A stretch of 56,288 nt of DNA from Leptospiraceae bacterium (GTDB lineage: Bacteria; Spirochaetota; Leptospiria; Leptospirales; Leptospiraceae). Made by a program: the position numbers and the translations under genes. Below the pieces are notes generated by a model, which saw only the letters and a list, made by a program, of their open reading frames with translations, searched no databases and was not told the origin of the DNA. Positions 17,694 through 29,386 of the stretch are shown one piece after another. The stretch spans positions 1-56,288 of the forward strand of contig CANGZW010000010.1 in NCBI GenBank assembly GCA_947458405.1, written 5' to 3'. The stretch's first letter is position 1. The number at the start of each line of letters is the position of its first letter.

Positions 17694-19196
17694 ATGAATT
17701 TTTTTAAAAAAATAAGAATAAATAATATAATTAAATATATAGTATTTATATTTTTAGTTATTTTATTAAATTTTAAAGTATTAAATCTTAAGGATATTCC
17801 TGTAATTATAGATTTAAAATCTGAATTGACTACAAAAGATTCTGTTTATTATTTAAATAAGCTCTTTTTGACCTTTAAATTTGATAGTAAAGCGGAAGAA
17901 TTTCACAAATTTTTAAATAAGAGTATCCAAAATTTTGAAATAGGTGAATTATTTTCATCAAAATACATGATATCTATTTCTGAAAATGAAAAGTGGTTAA
18001 CTTATAGTGGAAAATGGGTGGGTGATATTTATACAGTTTTTTTAAAAAATGAAGCCTATGACGATTTGAAAATAGAGAAACCTTATGAATTTAAGGCTTA
18101 TTATTCTCTAAAGTTAAATAAAAATATTCAGAATGGAAAGAAAATATTTAAAGATGATATATACTCTGGATATTTAAAATCTACTACTAATTTGCATGGA
18201 TTTTCAAATGATAAAATAATATCATGTTCATCTATTTTATTAAACTATATATCTTATGATAATATTAATAGTCTAATCTTAAATATTAATTCATCCAAAG
18301 GATATAAAGGAAAAGATAAAGAGAGTGAAGCTATAATTTCAAATTTTAAAACTGACTTTCCAAATATATCAAAATATGTACTACAATATATTAATATATT
18401 TAAAATAATAACAACTATTGATGAAAATAAAATTTCGAAATTTTCTTTAGTTTCGGAAGTTAATAAAAATTATTTAAAAATTAGGTTTCCTTATTTATTT
18501 GAATATTTAGAAGATATTAATGATTTAGGAATTATTGAAATAATAGTGAAAGATTTAAATGCTAAGAATCTTATTTCAATCTATTTGAATTCTAAATCCA
18601 GTCAGCTACTGATTAATTTCTATACATCCAATGGAAAAATACTTCCTTTTACAATTGATAATAATAAAGAAATTTATTATATGGACTCGCCTATTTCAAT
18701 AAATGATATAAAAGAATTTCCCTTTCTCATTCAATTTAAATTTAGAGCAAACATATACGGACTTAAAATAAAAAATGATAACATATTATTAAGTGGGAAT
18801 TATAAGAGATCGGATAAAGATTTTATAGTGGATGTAAAATTTCAAGATTTTCCCCGTTGTAAAATTGAAGGTGGATTTGCATATATTTTACCACCTACCT
18901 TTATTAATTTGGTAATACCTGGGAATTTAGAAGATATAATTTATGAATTCACCAGTATTCTTTCCTCTTCTATTAAAAAAAACAAATTTATATCCTTTCA
19001 ACTTCTAACAATTGACAAAAGTGCAAGGCTTAAAGTTGATTTGAATATAGACATATTAAATAATTTTTTTATTAGATTTGGATTAAAAGTTTGGAATTTT
19101 AAAATCCAACCCTCCGATTTAGCCTTAGATGAAATACAGGAAATTTTTACTATTGCTACCGGAGAATTGTATAAAGATTTAAATCAAATTCCTTAA
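17694..19196 (+). CDS. Hypothetical membrane-anchored protein
   Basis: This 500-residue protein is of unrecognised family. One N-terminal hydrophobic segment (about 14-30) likely anchors it in the inner membrane, with the rest outside. It is extremely rich in Lys, Asn and Ile and has alternating strand-like segments; no catalytic motif is visible. It starts 4 bases after the stop of the propeller lipoprotein, so the two are co-transcribed, and it overlaps the convergent FmdB gene by 4 bases. Confidence 0.6.
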   Translation: MNFFKKIRINNIIKYIVFIFLVILLNFKVLNLKDIPVIIDLKSELTTKDSVYYLNKLFLTFKFDSKAEEFHKFLNKSIQNFEIGELFSSKYMISISENEKWLTYSGKWVGDIYTVFLKNEAYDDLKIEKPYEFKAYYSLKLNKNIQNGKKIFKDDIYSGYLKSTTNLHGFSNDKIISCSSILLNYISYDNINSLILNINSSKGYKGKDKESEAIISNFKTDFPNISKYVLQYINIFKIITTIDENKISKFSLVSEVNKNYLKIRFPYLFEYLEDINDLGIIEIIVKDLNAKNLISIYLNSKSSQLLINFYTSNGKILPFTIDNNKEIYYMDSPISINDIKEFPFLIQFKFRANIYGLKIKNDNILLSGNYKRSDKDFIVDVKFQDFPRCKIEGGFAYILPPTFINLVIPGNLEDIIYEFTSILSSSIKKNKFISFQLLTIDKSARLKVDLNIDILNNFFIRFGLKVWNFKIQPSDLALDEIQEIFTIATGELYKDLNQIP

Positions 19197-19471
19197 TTTA
19201 AATCATACTTTGAATGAATATTCGAAGATGGGCAAGAAGAAGTTCCATGACACCCACATCCTATCGAAGGAGAGCTCGATTGATATTCAGAAAATCTATC
19301 CGCACTTGATGATTCTCCCTTTATTGCAAATGCTGATATTAATCTATGTATCGCTCCTTTTTCATTACAGTTCGGTATCACTTCATCACATGATTTTAAA
19401 GCATTTCTACTGTGCTGAAATGCTTCCATTTTTTTTCCACATTTATCGCATTGATATTCAAATATTGGCAT
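19193..19471 (-). CDS. FmdB-type zinc ribbon protein
   Basis: This 92-residue protein begins MPIFEYQCDKCGKKMEAFQ, the FmdB/CxxC_CXXC_SSSS signature. The second knuckle, normally CPxCG, is replaced by SCDEVIPNCNEKG with wider Cys spacing. A Ser-rich tail with CGCHG and SCPSS follows. Family members are putative regulatory or metal-binding proteins of unknown function. Confidence 0.75.
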   Translation of the reverse strand: MPIFEYQCDKCGKKMEAFQHSRNALKSCDEVIPNCNEKGAIHRLISAFAIKGESSSADRFSEYQSSSPSIGCGCHGTSSCPSSNIHSKYDLN

Positions 19472-19482
19472 TTAACCTCTCC

Positions 19483-19833
19483 TTATTTTGAACTTAAAAA
19501 ATTGACTACACTCAATAAAAATCCACCAACTATCGCGGGAAAGAATCCGGGAACTGTCATTTTTTCGGGAAAAAAGTGTCCGATTAATAAGAGAACAACA
19601 GCATTTAAAATTAACCCCGCAGTCCCGAGAGATAAATAATATAGGATTCCCGCGATTCCCAATGTGAAGATGAGAAATAATTGTCTTAAAATAAAATTTA
19701 AGGCCATAAATGCTAGAACAATAAAGAATCCATCTCCCAAATTTTTAGAAACCTTAAAATCGGAATCAATCAGGGGAAAAACTACTATTACAACAATAAC
19801 CTGTAATATAATACTAAATATAAACTCTTTCAA
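19483..19833 (-). CDS. Small membrane protein of the YvlD / phage_holin_4_2 family
   Basis: This 116-residue protein has four hydrophobic helices and ends in GFFPAIVGGFLLSVVNFL, the pattern of the YvlD / mycobacterial four-helix holin-like family. Despite the family name these are usually chromosomal membrane proteins, and no phage genes are nearby. It is 11 bases upstream of the FmdB gene on the same strand. Confidence 0.7.
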   Translation of the reverse strand: MKEFIFSIILQVIVVIVVFPLIDSDFKVSKNLGDGFFIVLAFMALNFILRQLFLIFTLGIAGILYYLSLGTAGLILNAVVLLLIGHFFPEKMTVPGFFPAIVGGFLLSVVNFLSSK

Positions 19834-19903
19834 TTCATTATCCTCTATAATTTAGACTTTTTTAGATTAAGATTTTCATTTGATAATAAAAAAAATCAAC
19901 CAT

Positions 19904-21007
19904 TTATTCTAAATCTTTTACATTTTCAAAAGAAAACACCCTACTTAAATTAAATCCCAAAAGTATATCTTTTTTATAAATGTCGTAATCTGCTCCTCTA
20001 AGGTACTGAGTGTGAGCCATTGTTTTATTGTTTGATAAAAATATTTGAAATACATGTCCACCAGCTTCAAAATCAAATCCCAGGCTGATAGGAGTATACA
20101 AATGTGGTACTGCCTTATCTCTATAAACATTATTATAGTAAGCAAAAAGTAAGCCATTAGGATTAGAATAGCTAGAGTTAATTGTAGAGCCACTAATCAT
20201 TTGTATATTATCTGCATTTGTATTATCTACTGTTTCATAGTTTGTTCCAATATAGTCTCTTTTTGGCATTTGAAACATTTCAAAAGTAAAATCAATAGTT
20301 TTGGTAATTTTTATTCTTCCCCCAATACTTACTCCTATTCTATCATTTGATAAATTTGGTTTTACAAAATTTCTATGGACATACATAGGGGATAATTGAA
20401 TGCTAAATGTATCATTAATTCTTTTGGATATTAAAAAAGAAGCTAAATAGCTAGTTCTATCCTTATAACTTAAATCTACTTCCTGGTAATTTAATTTTTT
20501 TAGATAAGCATCGCCAATTATATTTCCTGTGGAGTTTACTGTTGTTAGATAATTTCCTAGGATTACTTTTTGTGCTTCTGTTTCCATTCCTATTGCCCCA
20601 TGAAAGCTAATTGAAAATGGAAAAGAAGTCGTCTGTGTTAAAATTGCATATTTTGTTCTGAGTTCATATGTTTTTAAATTACTTATTCTTGCTAATCCAA
20701 GAGAAAATTTTTTCGTGATACCATAATCCATAGAAATGGCTACATTAGCTCCCTCGTCTAGTCCAAATAAATCATATATTCCTTTTTTTGTACTACCAAA
20801 TCGATGATTAAATCGCACTTCTAAATTTTCAGCATCTACTGGTCTAGTTGAAGGCATATTTATTAAGCTGCTCCCCATAAAAGTAGAAGGAATTTTATTC
20901 TGAGCATAAATTGTATTTGATGATAAAATAAAAAAAATTATAAATAATATTTTATAATATAAATAATAATATTTTAATAAATAGAATTTTTTAATTGAGC
21001 GTTTCAT
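19904..21007 (-). CDS. DUF5777-type outer-membrane beta-barrel protein
   Basis: This 367-residue protein has a signal segment (about 14-34) ending IYAQ. It then shows the DUF5777 pattern: INMPSTRPVDAENLEVRFNHRFG, DLFGLDEGANVAISMDYGIT and repeated amphipathic strands up to a C-terminal aromatic. An outer-membrane barrel is expected; its cargo or role is unknown. The start overlaps the end of the upstream membrane-protein gene by 17 bases. Confidence 0.7.
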   Translation of the reverse strand: MKRSIKKFYLLKYYYLYYKILFIIFFILSSNTIYAQNKIPSTFMGSSLINMPSTRPVDAENLEVRFNHRFGSTKKGIYDLFGLDEGANVAISMDYGITKKFSLGLARISNLKTYELRTKYAILTQTTSFPFSISFHGAIGMETEAQKVILGNYLTTVNSTGNIIGDAYLKKLNYQEVDLSYKDRTSYLASFLISKRINDTFSIQLSPMYVHRNFVKPNLSNDRIGVSIGGRIKITKTIDFTFEMFQMPKRDYIGTNYETVDNTNADNIQMISGSTINSSYSNPNGLLFAYYNNVYRDKAVPHLYTPISLGFDFEAGGHVFQIFLSNNKTMAHTQYLRGADYDIYKKDILLGFNLSRVFSFENVKDLE

Positions 21008-21617
21008 TAATTTGTTTTCGAGTTTCTATTGCACTCATTTGAATTAGTTTTTTGCGTCGAGAAAATCTATTTTTTAAATTTATATCATAGGCAATTACAA
21101 ATGCTATCATGAAAAGTGAAAAACTATAAACTACCCCAATACCTAAAAATAAAAAACCTATGATTAAAAAAAGTGATGCAAATAACAATAAAATTGCAGT
21201 TTTTATAGTTCTTCCGCTGGTGAGAAGAAAAGAAGACTTAAGAGCCTTTCTTGCACTATAGCCTTTATCTACCACAAAAAATGGAGAAAAAATCAATCTA
21301 GTTAATAACCAAAAAAATAAAAATATTCCAAATATTACTCTTATCTTCATGATTCCTTCATATTCTGATAAATCTTCAACTACTTTAATTAAGAATATAT
21401 AAACACTGTAGTACAGTGAAAAAAGAATCCAGATGTGAATAAACTTTTTCAAATCTATCAATAGAAGATTTGTTTTTATTTCTGATTTTCTAACCAATGC
21501 TAAATAAAATCTGATAACTCCTATTGAAAAGAATGAGATAACAATTACTCCTGAAAATCCTAGAACAATATCCTGGTTTTGTCTTTCATATACAAATCGT
21601 AGTACGGGAAACATCAT
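20991..21617 (-). CDS. Multi-pass membrane protein, 5' end probably longer or frameshifted
   Basis: From the first ATG (21617) this is 208 residues with about five hydrophobic helices and a cytosolic basic C-terminus. The frame stays open upstream to 21776 and encodes protein-like sequence (ILFRLLTPPKIF, then LPILRINLIFGLIFFF, another helix) without any ATG, GTG or TTG. An ATG at 21783 reads Met-Val-Lys then stop; skipping one base (21774) would join it to this frame. The gene may have suffered a one-base insertion at its fourth codon, or may use a non-canonical start. Function unknown. Confidence 0.6.
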   Translation of the reverse strand: MMFPVLRFVYERQNQDIVLGFSGVIVISFFSIGVIRFYLALVRKSEIKTNLLLIDLKKFIHIWILFSLYYSVYIFLIKVVEDLSEYEGIMKIRVIFGIFLFFWLLTRLIFSPFFVVDKGYSARKALKSSFLLTSGRTIKTAILLLFASLFLIIGFLFLGIGVVYSFSLFMIAFVIAYDINLKNRFSRRKKLIQMSAIETRKQINETLN

Positions 21618-21783
21618 TAAGAAAAAACTGAAGAAAAATATTAAACCAAAAATAAGGTTAATCCTTAGAATAGGAAGAATTTGTTTATTGGTTAATATTA
21701 TACTTTCTGTGATATAATTTTTAAAAATTTTGGGAGGGGTAAGGAGTCGAAAGAGAATTTGAAATAAAATTTTACTTCACCAT

Positions 21784-21809
21784 AAAAACCCTACTTGAAG
21801 GTAGGGTTT
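21784..21809 (-). terminator. Intrinsic terminator overlapping the receiver gene stop codon
   Basis: On the minus strand AAACCCTAC - CTTCAA - GTAGGGTTT forms a 9-bp stem followed by a T-run. The TAG stop of the receiver gene (21793-21791) lies inside the 3' arm, so translation ends within the hairpin. Confidence 0.8.
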
Positions 21810-22222
21810 ACTTTTTCAATAGCTAGTTTTATTTTTTCTAGAATCTTTTCTCTTTTTATTGGTTTAATGTAATAGTCAACCGCACCATGATCCAAAAGAC
21901 TTTTGACTACTCCGGGAGAGTTCTCTTCCGAAATAAAAAAGATTTTAGGTAAAATAGGGGAAACATCTCTAAGATCCCAAAAAGCAGCATAACCGTCAAT
22001 AACAGGCATACATACTTCCATAATTATTAAATCTACATTCTTATTTTGCTCATATAGATTTCTGAGTTGTTTACCATCCTCTGCCATAGCAAGGATATTA
22101 TAACCCTCGGATTCTAGGATTTGTTGGAGTTGCTTTGCCTGGAATTTAGATGGTTCGGCAACTAAAACTGTGTAGGGTCTTCCATTTGGGGATATTCCCT
22201 GTGGCTGATAGGTTTGAGCCAT
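21791..22222 (-). CDS. Atypical response-regulator receiver protein (Glu at phosphorylation site)
   Basis: This is a stand-alone receiver domain of 143 residues with an N-terminal extension of about 16. The fold elements are present: Ser98 in place of the conserved Thr/Ser, Lys120 in YYIKPI and the MPVIDG loop. The phosphoacceptor Asp is replaced by Glu69 (VDLIIMEVCMP), and one of the paired N-terminal acidic residues is lost (VLVAEPS). Such receivers cannot be phosphorylated normally; a Glu can mimic the phosphorylated state. Its ATG directly follows the leuB stop, so it is the last gene of the mutase-argD-leuB operon. Confidence 0.85.
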   Translation of the reverse strand: MAQTYQPQGISPNGRPYTVLVAEPSKFQAKQLQQILESEGYNILAMAEDGKQLRNLYEQNKNVDLIIMEVCMPVIDGYAAFWDLRDVSPILPKIFFISEENSPGVVKSLLDHGAVDYYIKPIKREKILEKIKLAIEKVNPTFK

Positions 22223-24526
<2,304 letters not shown>

Positions 24527-24534
<8 letters not shown>

Positions 24535-26311
24535 TTAAACCTGCCATTTTCATAAAAGTTGTTTCTGCTTCTTTAATTTCTTGACTTAGAGTATTTTTTA
24601 ACTCATCAATTTCATCTCTTTTTTTTGGTGATTGAAAAGATTGAAAGGATGAGTAAAGTTTTACCTTTGGTTCTGTTCCCGAGGGACGAATTGTCAATTT
24701 AGCATTATCCGATAAAATTAATTGTATTACATCTGCGGAGGGCAGTCCAGAAAATACAGATGACTTTGCCTCACCGGATACTTTTTTATTCTTATAATCC
24801 AACACTGCTATAACTTTTCGTTTTCCTATCTCTAATCCAACTAAATTTGTAGTACGAAGTTTTTCAAGGCTCTCGTTGATTTTTGCTTTTCCTGCTTCTC
24901 CTTCGAGATTTATACTTTTCAAAGATTCTAAATACAATCCATATTTTAAGTAAATTTCATCTAAATAGGCAAGTAAGTCCTTTTTTTCTGAGATGATTTC
25001 TAAAAGCAATAGAGCGGAAGAGAGTGAATCTTTATCCCTCACTAATTCTACGGGTAAATAGCCATAGGATTCTTCCCCTCCAAATAAAAATTTCTTCTTC
25101 TTGTCTTTTGCTATTTTATTCATTTCATTGGCTATATACTTAAAGCCAGTTAACACATCTTTAATTTTTAATTTATTTAACTTTGCTATATTTGATTGTA
25201 AATCAGTTGTAACTATAGTTTTGAATATATGATAATCAAACTTTGGTTTAGAGGAATTTATTTTTTCGGCAAGGTATGCACATAAAACACTTCCTATTTG
25301 ATTGCCATTTAGAAGAATGTAATCTCCCTTATTATTCTTAACACCAATACCGAGTCTATCAGCATCCGGATCTGTTGCTATAAAGATATCAGCTTTTTTC
25401 TTTTTAGAGAATTCAATGGAAAGTGCCAGGGCATCTCTTTCTTCTGGGTTGGGATACTTAACTGTAGGAAATTCTCCATTTGGTTTTTCCTGTTCTGGAA
25501 CTATATAAACATTTTTATATCCAGCATCTTTTAAAAAACTTTTCATGTAAACCCCTCCTGTGCCATGTAGGGGGGAGTACACTATCTTTAGTTTAGATCT
25601 TTCTTTTGTTAATTTTTTCCCATTATATACAAGAGATGAGAGTACTTTTTTCTTATATGATTCAAAAACAGACTTATCAACCTCTGAAACAAACTTTTTA
25701 TAAATTGTAGATTTTGGATCGGTAAAAACTACATCATTCCAATCTGTGATATTATCAATAGATGCAATTATCTTAGCATCATCGGGAGGAACTAATTGTC
25801 CCCCATCCTCTAGGTATGCTTTGAATCCATTGTACTCAGGAGGATTATGAGATGCTGTAATGACAACTCCTCCTTGAGCTTTTAGTTGTCTTACAGCGTA
25901 AGACAACATTGGAGTTGGAGTTGGAATTGGAAATACTTTTACATAAATTCCATAACCTGCTGCAACACCTGCTGTGATACTTGCAAATTCTTTTGACCTT
26001 CTTCTTGAGTCATAGGCAATTACAATGGTAGATTTTTTATATTTATTAGAAAGAAATTTACAAAGTCCATGTGCTGCTCTTCCAATGGTATATTCATTCA
26101 TTCTTCCTACACCATTTCCAAGGACTCCCCTGATCCCTCCAGTTCCAAATTCAAGAGGATTTGTAAAGGCTTCTATTTCTTTAGATTTTTCTCCTTTTTT
26201 ATAGGATTCTAAAACGGATAGAGCTTCCGTAGATATTTTTTCAGAAAAGGGGGCTTTAGTCCAGGCCTGTATTAAGTCTTCCTTCGTGAAGATCTTTTTT
26301 TTATTTTTCAT
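24527..26311 (-). CDS. Phosphoglucomutase/phosphomannomutase family enzyme
   Basis: This 594-residue alpha-D-phosphohexomutase has GTGGIRGVLGNG, the phosphoserine loop TASHNPPEYNGFK, metal loop DPDADRLG, sugar-binding GGEESYG and phosphate-binding RPSGTEPKVKLY. The length and RGVLGNGVGRMN block fit the PgcA-like subgroup that interconverts glucose-1-phosphate and glucose-6-phosphate, some members also using mannose or deoxyribose phosphates. It is first gene of the unit mutase-argD-leuB-receiver. Confidence 0.9.
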
Positions 26312-26485
26312 TGATTCCCTCCAAAAATTAAATTGTATTACTTCTAAAATTTAGCAAAACATTTATTTTAATTTCTATGTTGTTAGAGTGGACTATGAAA
26401 ACAAGTCTTTTGAGGATTTAAAACGTAATTTTTGTTTTAAAATGTTGTTTTTTGAAACCATCAACCTTTTAGATTGGTTTTATAT

Positions 26486-27574
26486 ATGCTACCGAGAGAA
26501 TTTTTTATAGAAGATAGATTGGAAAAATACCGAAAAATCTCTTCCTGTAATTTAGGCGAAAGTGGGTTTAAAAATTTCAAGCTAGGTGAAATCTTTAATT
26601 TTATAGAATTGGAAATGGACGAATTTAAACAAATCAGTTTGGAAGATTCATCCAATAGGGGAATGGAGGATTTAAGAAGGGAAATCTCTAGTTTGTATGG
26701 GAATATCGACCTCGACGAAATATTAGTTACTACCGGAACTTCTGAGGCACTCTATATTTTTTTTAGATCAATTATTAAAAAAGGAGATAAGGTTGGGTAT
26801 TTTTCTCCAGCATTTCAAGCTCTTTATGAAATTCCTCTTCTCTGTGGGGGTATATTAAATCCGGTTAATATTTTTAATGGAAAAAATTTTGAAAAACTCT
26901 TTAAGGAGTCAGATCTTGTAATATTAAATCATCCACACAATCCAACAGGGATTACATTTGACGATAAAGATTGGGATCAAATAAATTTTTATGCAAAAAA
27001 ATATGAAAGGGTAATACTTTTTGATGAACATTATAGATTTTTAGATAATGAAAACGGCATGGGAAGAACGGGTTACCAAGGAAAAAATACATTTGCAACT
27101 GGATCAATTACTAAGAGTTTCGGTACTACAGGACTTAGAATTGGGTGGATTGTTGGAAATAAAGAAATTATTTCTAAAATGCGATCCTTCAAGGATTATT
27201 TAACGCATACAGTAAATCCTATAAGTGAATTTTTAAGCCTAAAATTATTAAAAAATAAAGCTAGAATTCTTCCACTTATAATCTCTATACTAAAAGAGAA
27301 TCAAAGATATTTTTTGGAGAATTTGAAATCAATTTCTTCCATTGATTCAATGATTCCGCCCTCTGGTGGATTAGTAGCATTTCCTAAATTAAAAGATGGA
27401 ATTTCCTCGGAAGAATATTCAGATAATTTGTATGGTAATTGTGATGTTTTTGTTTTACCCGGAACTAATTTTGAAATGGAAGGATATATTCGTGTTGGAT
27501 TTGGTGAAACTAAGGAAAGATTTAAAAATGGAATCAATAGATGGTTGGAATGGGAAAAGTATAAGGAAATTTAA
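26486..27574 (+). CDS. Class I/II PLP-dependent aminotransferase
   Basis: From ATG 26486 this is 362 residues; a TTG four codons earlier is less likely. Fold type I features are TTGTSEALYIFF, NHPHNPTG, DEHYRF, the PLP lysine in GSITKSFGTTGLRIGW and a C-terminal Arg in YIRVGFGE. The opening NLGESGFKNF resembles the capreomycidine-synthase-like group, so a specialised substrate is possible, but this is weak. It is followed one base later by a lipoprotein hydrolase gene. Confidence 0.8.
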   Translation: MLPREFFIEDRLEKYRKISSCNLGESGFKNFKLGEIFNFIELEMDEFKQISLEDSSNRGMEDLRREISSLYGNIDLDEILVTTGTSEALYIFFRSIIKKGDKVGYFSPAFQALYEIPLLCGGILNPVNIFNGKNFEKLFKESDLVILNHPHNPTGITFDDKDWDQINFYAKKYERVILFDEHYRFLDNENGMGRTGYQGKNTFATGSITKSFGTTGLRIGWIVGNKEIISKMRSFKDYLTHTVNPISEFLSLKLLKNKARILPLIISILKENQRYFLENLKSISSIDSMIPPSGGLVAFPKLKDGISSEEYSDNLYGNCDVFVLPGTNFEMEGYIRVGFGETKERFKNGINRWLEWEKYKEI

Positions 27575-27575
27575 A

Positions 27576-28694
27576 ATGAAAAATATAACAAAGTATATAA
27601 TAATTATTTATATTATAATAGGATTTATAGCCTGTTCCGCTTTCGGTACAGACCCCAAAGGCGAGCATTTAAAAAAAATACAATCTTCCCCTCAATACAA
27701 TATGGAGGAGAAAATATTCGTCAACAGAAGGTCAGATTTACTGTCTGAAATGAGGAATGATTTAAGTTATTGGAAATTAATTAATGCTTATATTTTTGGA
27801 AAAGAAGAACGCTATCCAAAGGAAAAACTTCCCGAGATTAAACCTAATATAAATATCTTTTTACAAAAATCCGATTCAATATCATTTATTTGGTTTGGTC
27901 ATTCAACATTTATGGTCAATTTTGGGGGTAAAATCTTACTTTTTGATCCCATTTTTTCTTCCAATGCATCTCCAGTAAGTTTATTTATAAATAGATTCCA
28001 GGCACCTGTTTTAAAACTTACTGAGCTTCCCAATATAGATTATATTATTATATCGCATGATCATTATGATCATTTGGATATGGAAACCATCAAATATTTT
28101 AAAAATAAATCGACTAAATTTATTGCACCCCTAGGTGTAACATCTCACATTAAAGGTTGGGGGATTCAGGAGGATAGATTATCTGAATTAGATTGGTGGC
28201 AATCAATTGAAAAGGATGGGCTAGAATTTATTTGCACTCCCGCCCAGCATTTTTCAGGTAGAACTGGATCGAACAGTAATAAAACACTCTGGGGATCCTG
28301 GATTGTTCGTAACAAAAAAAATTCTTTGTATTTCAGTGGAGACTCTGGTTATGATATACATTTTAAGCAAATAGGTGATAAGTATGGACCTTTTGATCTA
28401 ACCTTTATTGAAAATGGGCAATACAATCAAATGTGGAGGGCAGTACATGTACTACCAGAAGAAACTGCTCAGGCATTTTTAGACCTAAAAGGTAAAAATC
28501 TTGTTCCTGTGCATTGGGGAATGTTTGCTCTCTCCCTACATGATTGGTATGAGCCAATTGAAGAATTAGAAAAATATTCTAAATTAAAAAATATCAATCT
28601 TTTGACTCCTAAATTAGGGCAATTAATTGTTCTGACAGAAGAAAATTTTATTGAGAGATGGTGGAAGGCTCTCATTAATAAAATAAAACAATAA
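27576..28694 (+). CDS. Metallo-beta-lactamase-fold hydrolase, predicted lipoprotein (NAPE-PLD/UlaG-like)
   Basis: From ATG 27576 (AAGGAA upstream) this is 372 residues. A long isoleucine-rich signal ends GFIACS, a lipobox. The catalytic domain has WFGHSTFMV, DPIFS, the zinc motif SHDHYDHLD, a later His in PAQHFSGR, the Asp in YFSGDSGYD and PVHWGMF. This order matches the NAPE-PLD-like branch of the MBL superfamily, whose members cleave N-acyl phospholipids or related esters. Membrane anchoring would suit a lipid substrate; that is inference. Confidence 0.8.
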   Translation: MKNITKYIIIIYIIIGFIACSAFGTDPKGEHLKKIQSSPQYNMEEKIFVNRRSDLLSEMRNDLSYWKLINAYIFGKEERYPKEKLPEIKPNINIFLQKSDSISFIWFGHSTFMVNFGGKILLFDPIFSSNASPVSLFINRFQAPVLKLTELPNIDYIIISHDHYDHLDMETIKYFKNKSTKFIAPLGVTSHIKGWGIQEDRLSELDWWQSIEKDGLEFICTPAQHFSGRTGSNSNKTLWGSWIVRNKKNSLYFSGDSGYDIHFKQIGDKYGPFDLTFIENGQYNQMWRAVHVLPEETAQAFLDLKGKNLVPVHWGMFALSLHDWYEPIEELEKYSKLKNINLLTPKLGQLIVLTEENFIERWWKALINKIKQ

Positions 28695-28696
28695 GG

Positions 28697-29287
28697 ATGA
28701 AAAATTTTACTCTTCCTTTTAATTTCAAAAAAGAGAATAGATCTGCTATTTTTTTTGATTTTGATGGAGTCTTGGTAGATTCTGTGCCATTAAAATTAAA
28801 AGCATACCAAGATATATTTCGCCCATTTGGAGATGATGTTGTTAAAGAAATAACAAATTATCATTTAGCAAATGGGGGCATAGATAGATATAGAAAAATC
28901 CAACATGTATTGCAAAAGTTTTCATTGCCTGTATCTCAACTGAATATATTAGCTGATAAATTTGCAGAATTAGTCAAAGAAAAAGTAATACAAGCAAGCG
29001 CGATTGAGCCCATGATTTCTCTAGCAATAGAATTTCATAAGCAAATACCAATATTTATAGTTTCAGGAACTCCCGAAATTGAGCTTAATGAGATAGTGAA
29101 TGCTAGAAAGTGGGATTCATATTTTCGGGAAGTAAAGGGCAGTCCTATGGCTAAGCCTCAGATTATCAATATTCTCTTAGAAAATTACAATTTAGAGAAA
29201 TCAAAATGTATTTTTATAGGAGATGCAACCACTGATTTTTTATCAGCAAGAGAATGTGGACTTTTTTTTCTGGGAGTTCCTTATTGA
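28697..29287 (+). CDS. HAD-IA hydrolase (phosphoglycolate-phosphatase-like)
   Basis: This 196-residue protein has motif I FDFDGVLVDS, a helical cap, motif II in IFIVSGTP, motif III Lys in GSPMAKPQII and motif IV FIGDATTDFLSA. The Ser in place of Thr in motif II is normal. The phosphorylated substrate is unknown. It begins 2 bases after the stop of the lipoprotein hydrolase gene and probably shares its transcript. Confidence 0.8.
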   Translation: MKNFTLPFNFKKENRSAIFFDFDGVLVDSVPLKLKAYQDIFRPFGDDVVKEITNYHLANGGIDRYRKIQHVLQKFSLPVSQLNILADKFAELVKEKVIQASAIEPMISLAIEFHKQIPIFIVSGTPEIELNEIVNARKWDSYFREVKGSPMAKPQIINILLENYNLEKSKCIFIGDATTDFLSARECGLFFLGVPY

Positions 29288-29288
29288 G

Positions 29289-29327
29289 TGCAATCTGTAT
29301 TGAAAAAAAAATTCTATTGCATTTTTT
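29289..29327 (+). terminator. Candidate intrinsic terminator
   Basis: TGCAAT (29289-29294) pairs with ATTGCA (29316-29321), followed by a T-run. The loop is long (about 21 bases), so the stem is weak. It would end the aminotransferase/hydrolase/HAD transcript before the lipid A acyltransferase gene. Confidence 0.4.
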
Positions 29328-29386
29328 AGCTTAAACTCAATTCTTTCTTGTAGGATCTCAAACGAATTTAGGAATTATTTTTAAAA

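Noticed and set aside
19483-19833. Holin-like family protein as a sign of prophage
   Set aside because: No other phage genes, integrase or attachment repeats are present; the family is commonly chromosomal.
27396-27575. Upstream extension of the MBL-fold hydrolase frame
   Set aside because: It overlaps the aminotransferase gene; ATG 27576 has a good ribosome binding site and begins a lipoprotein signal.
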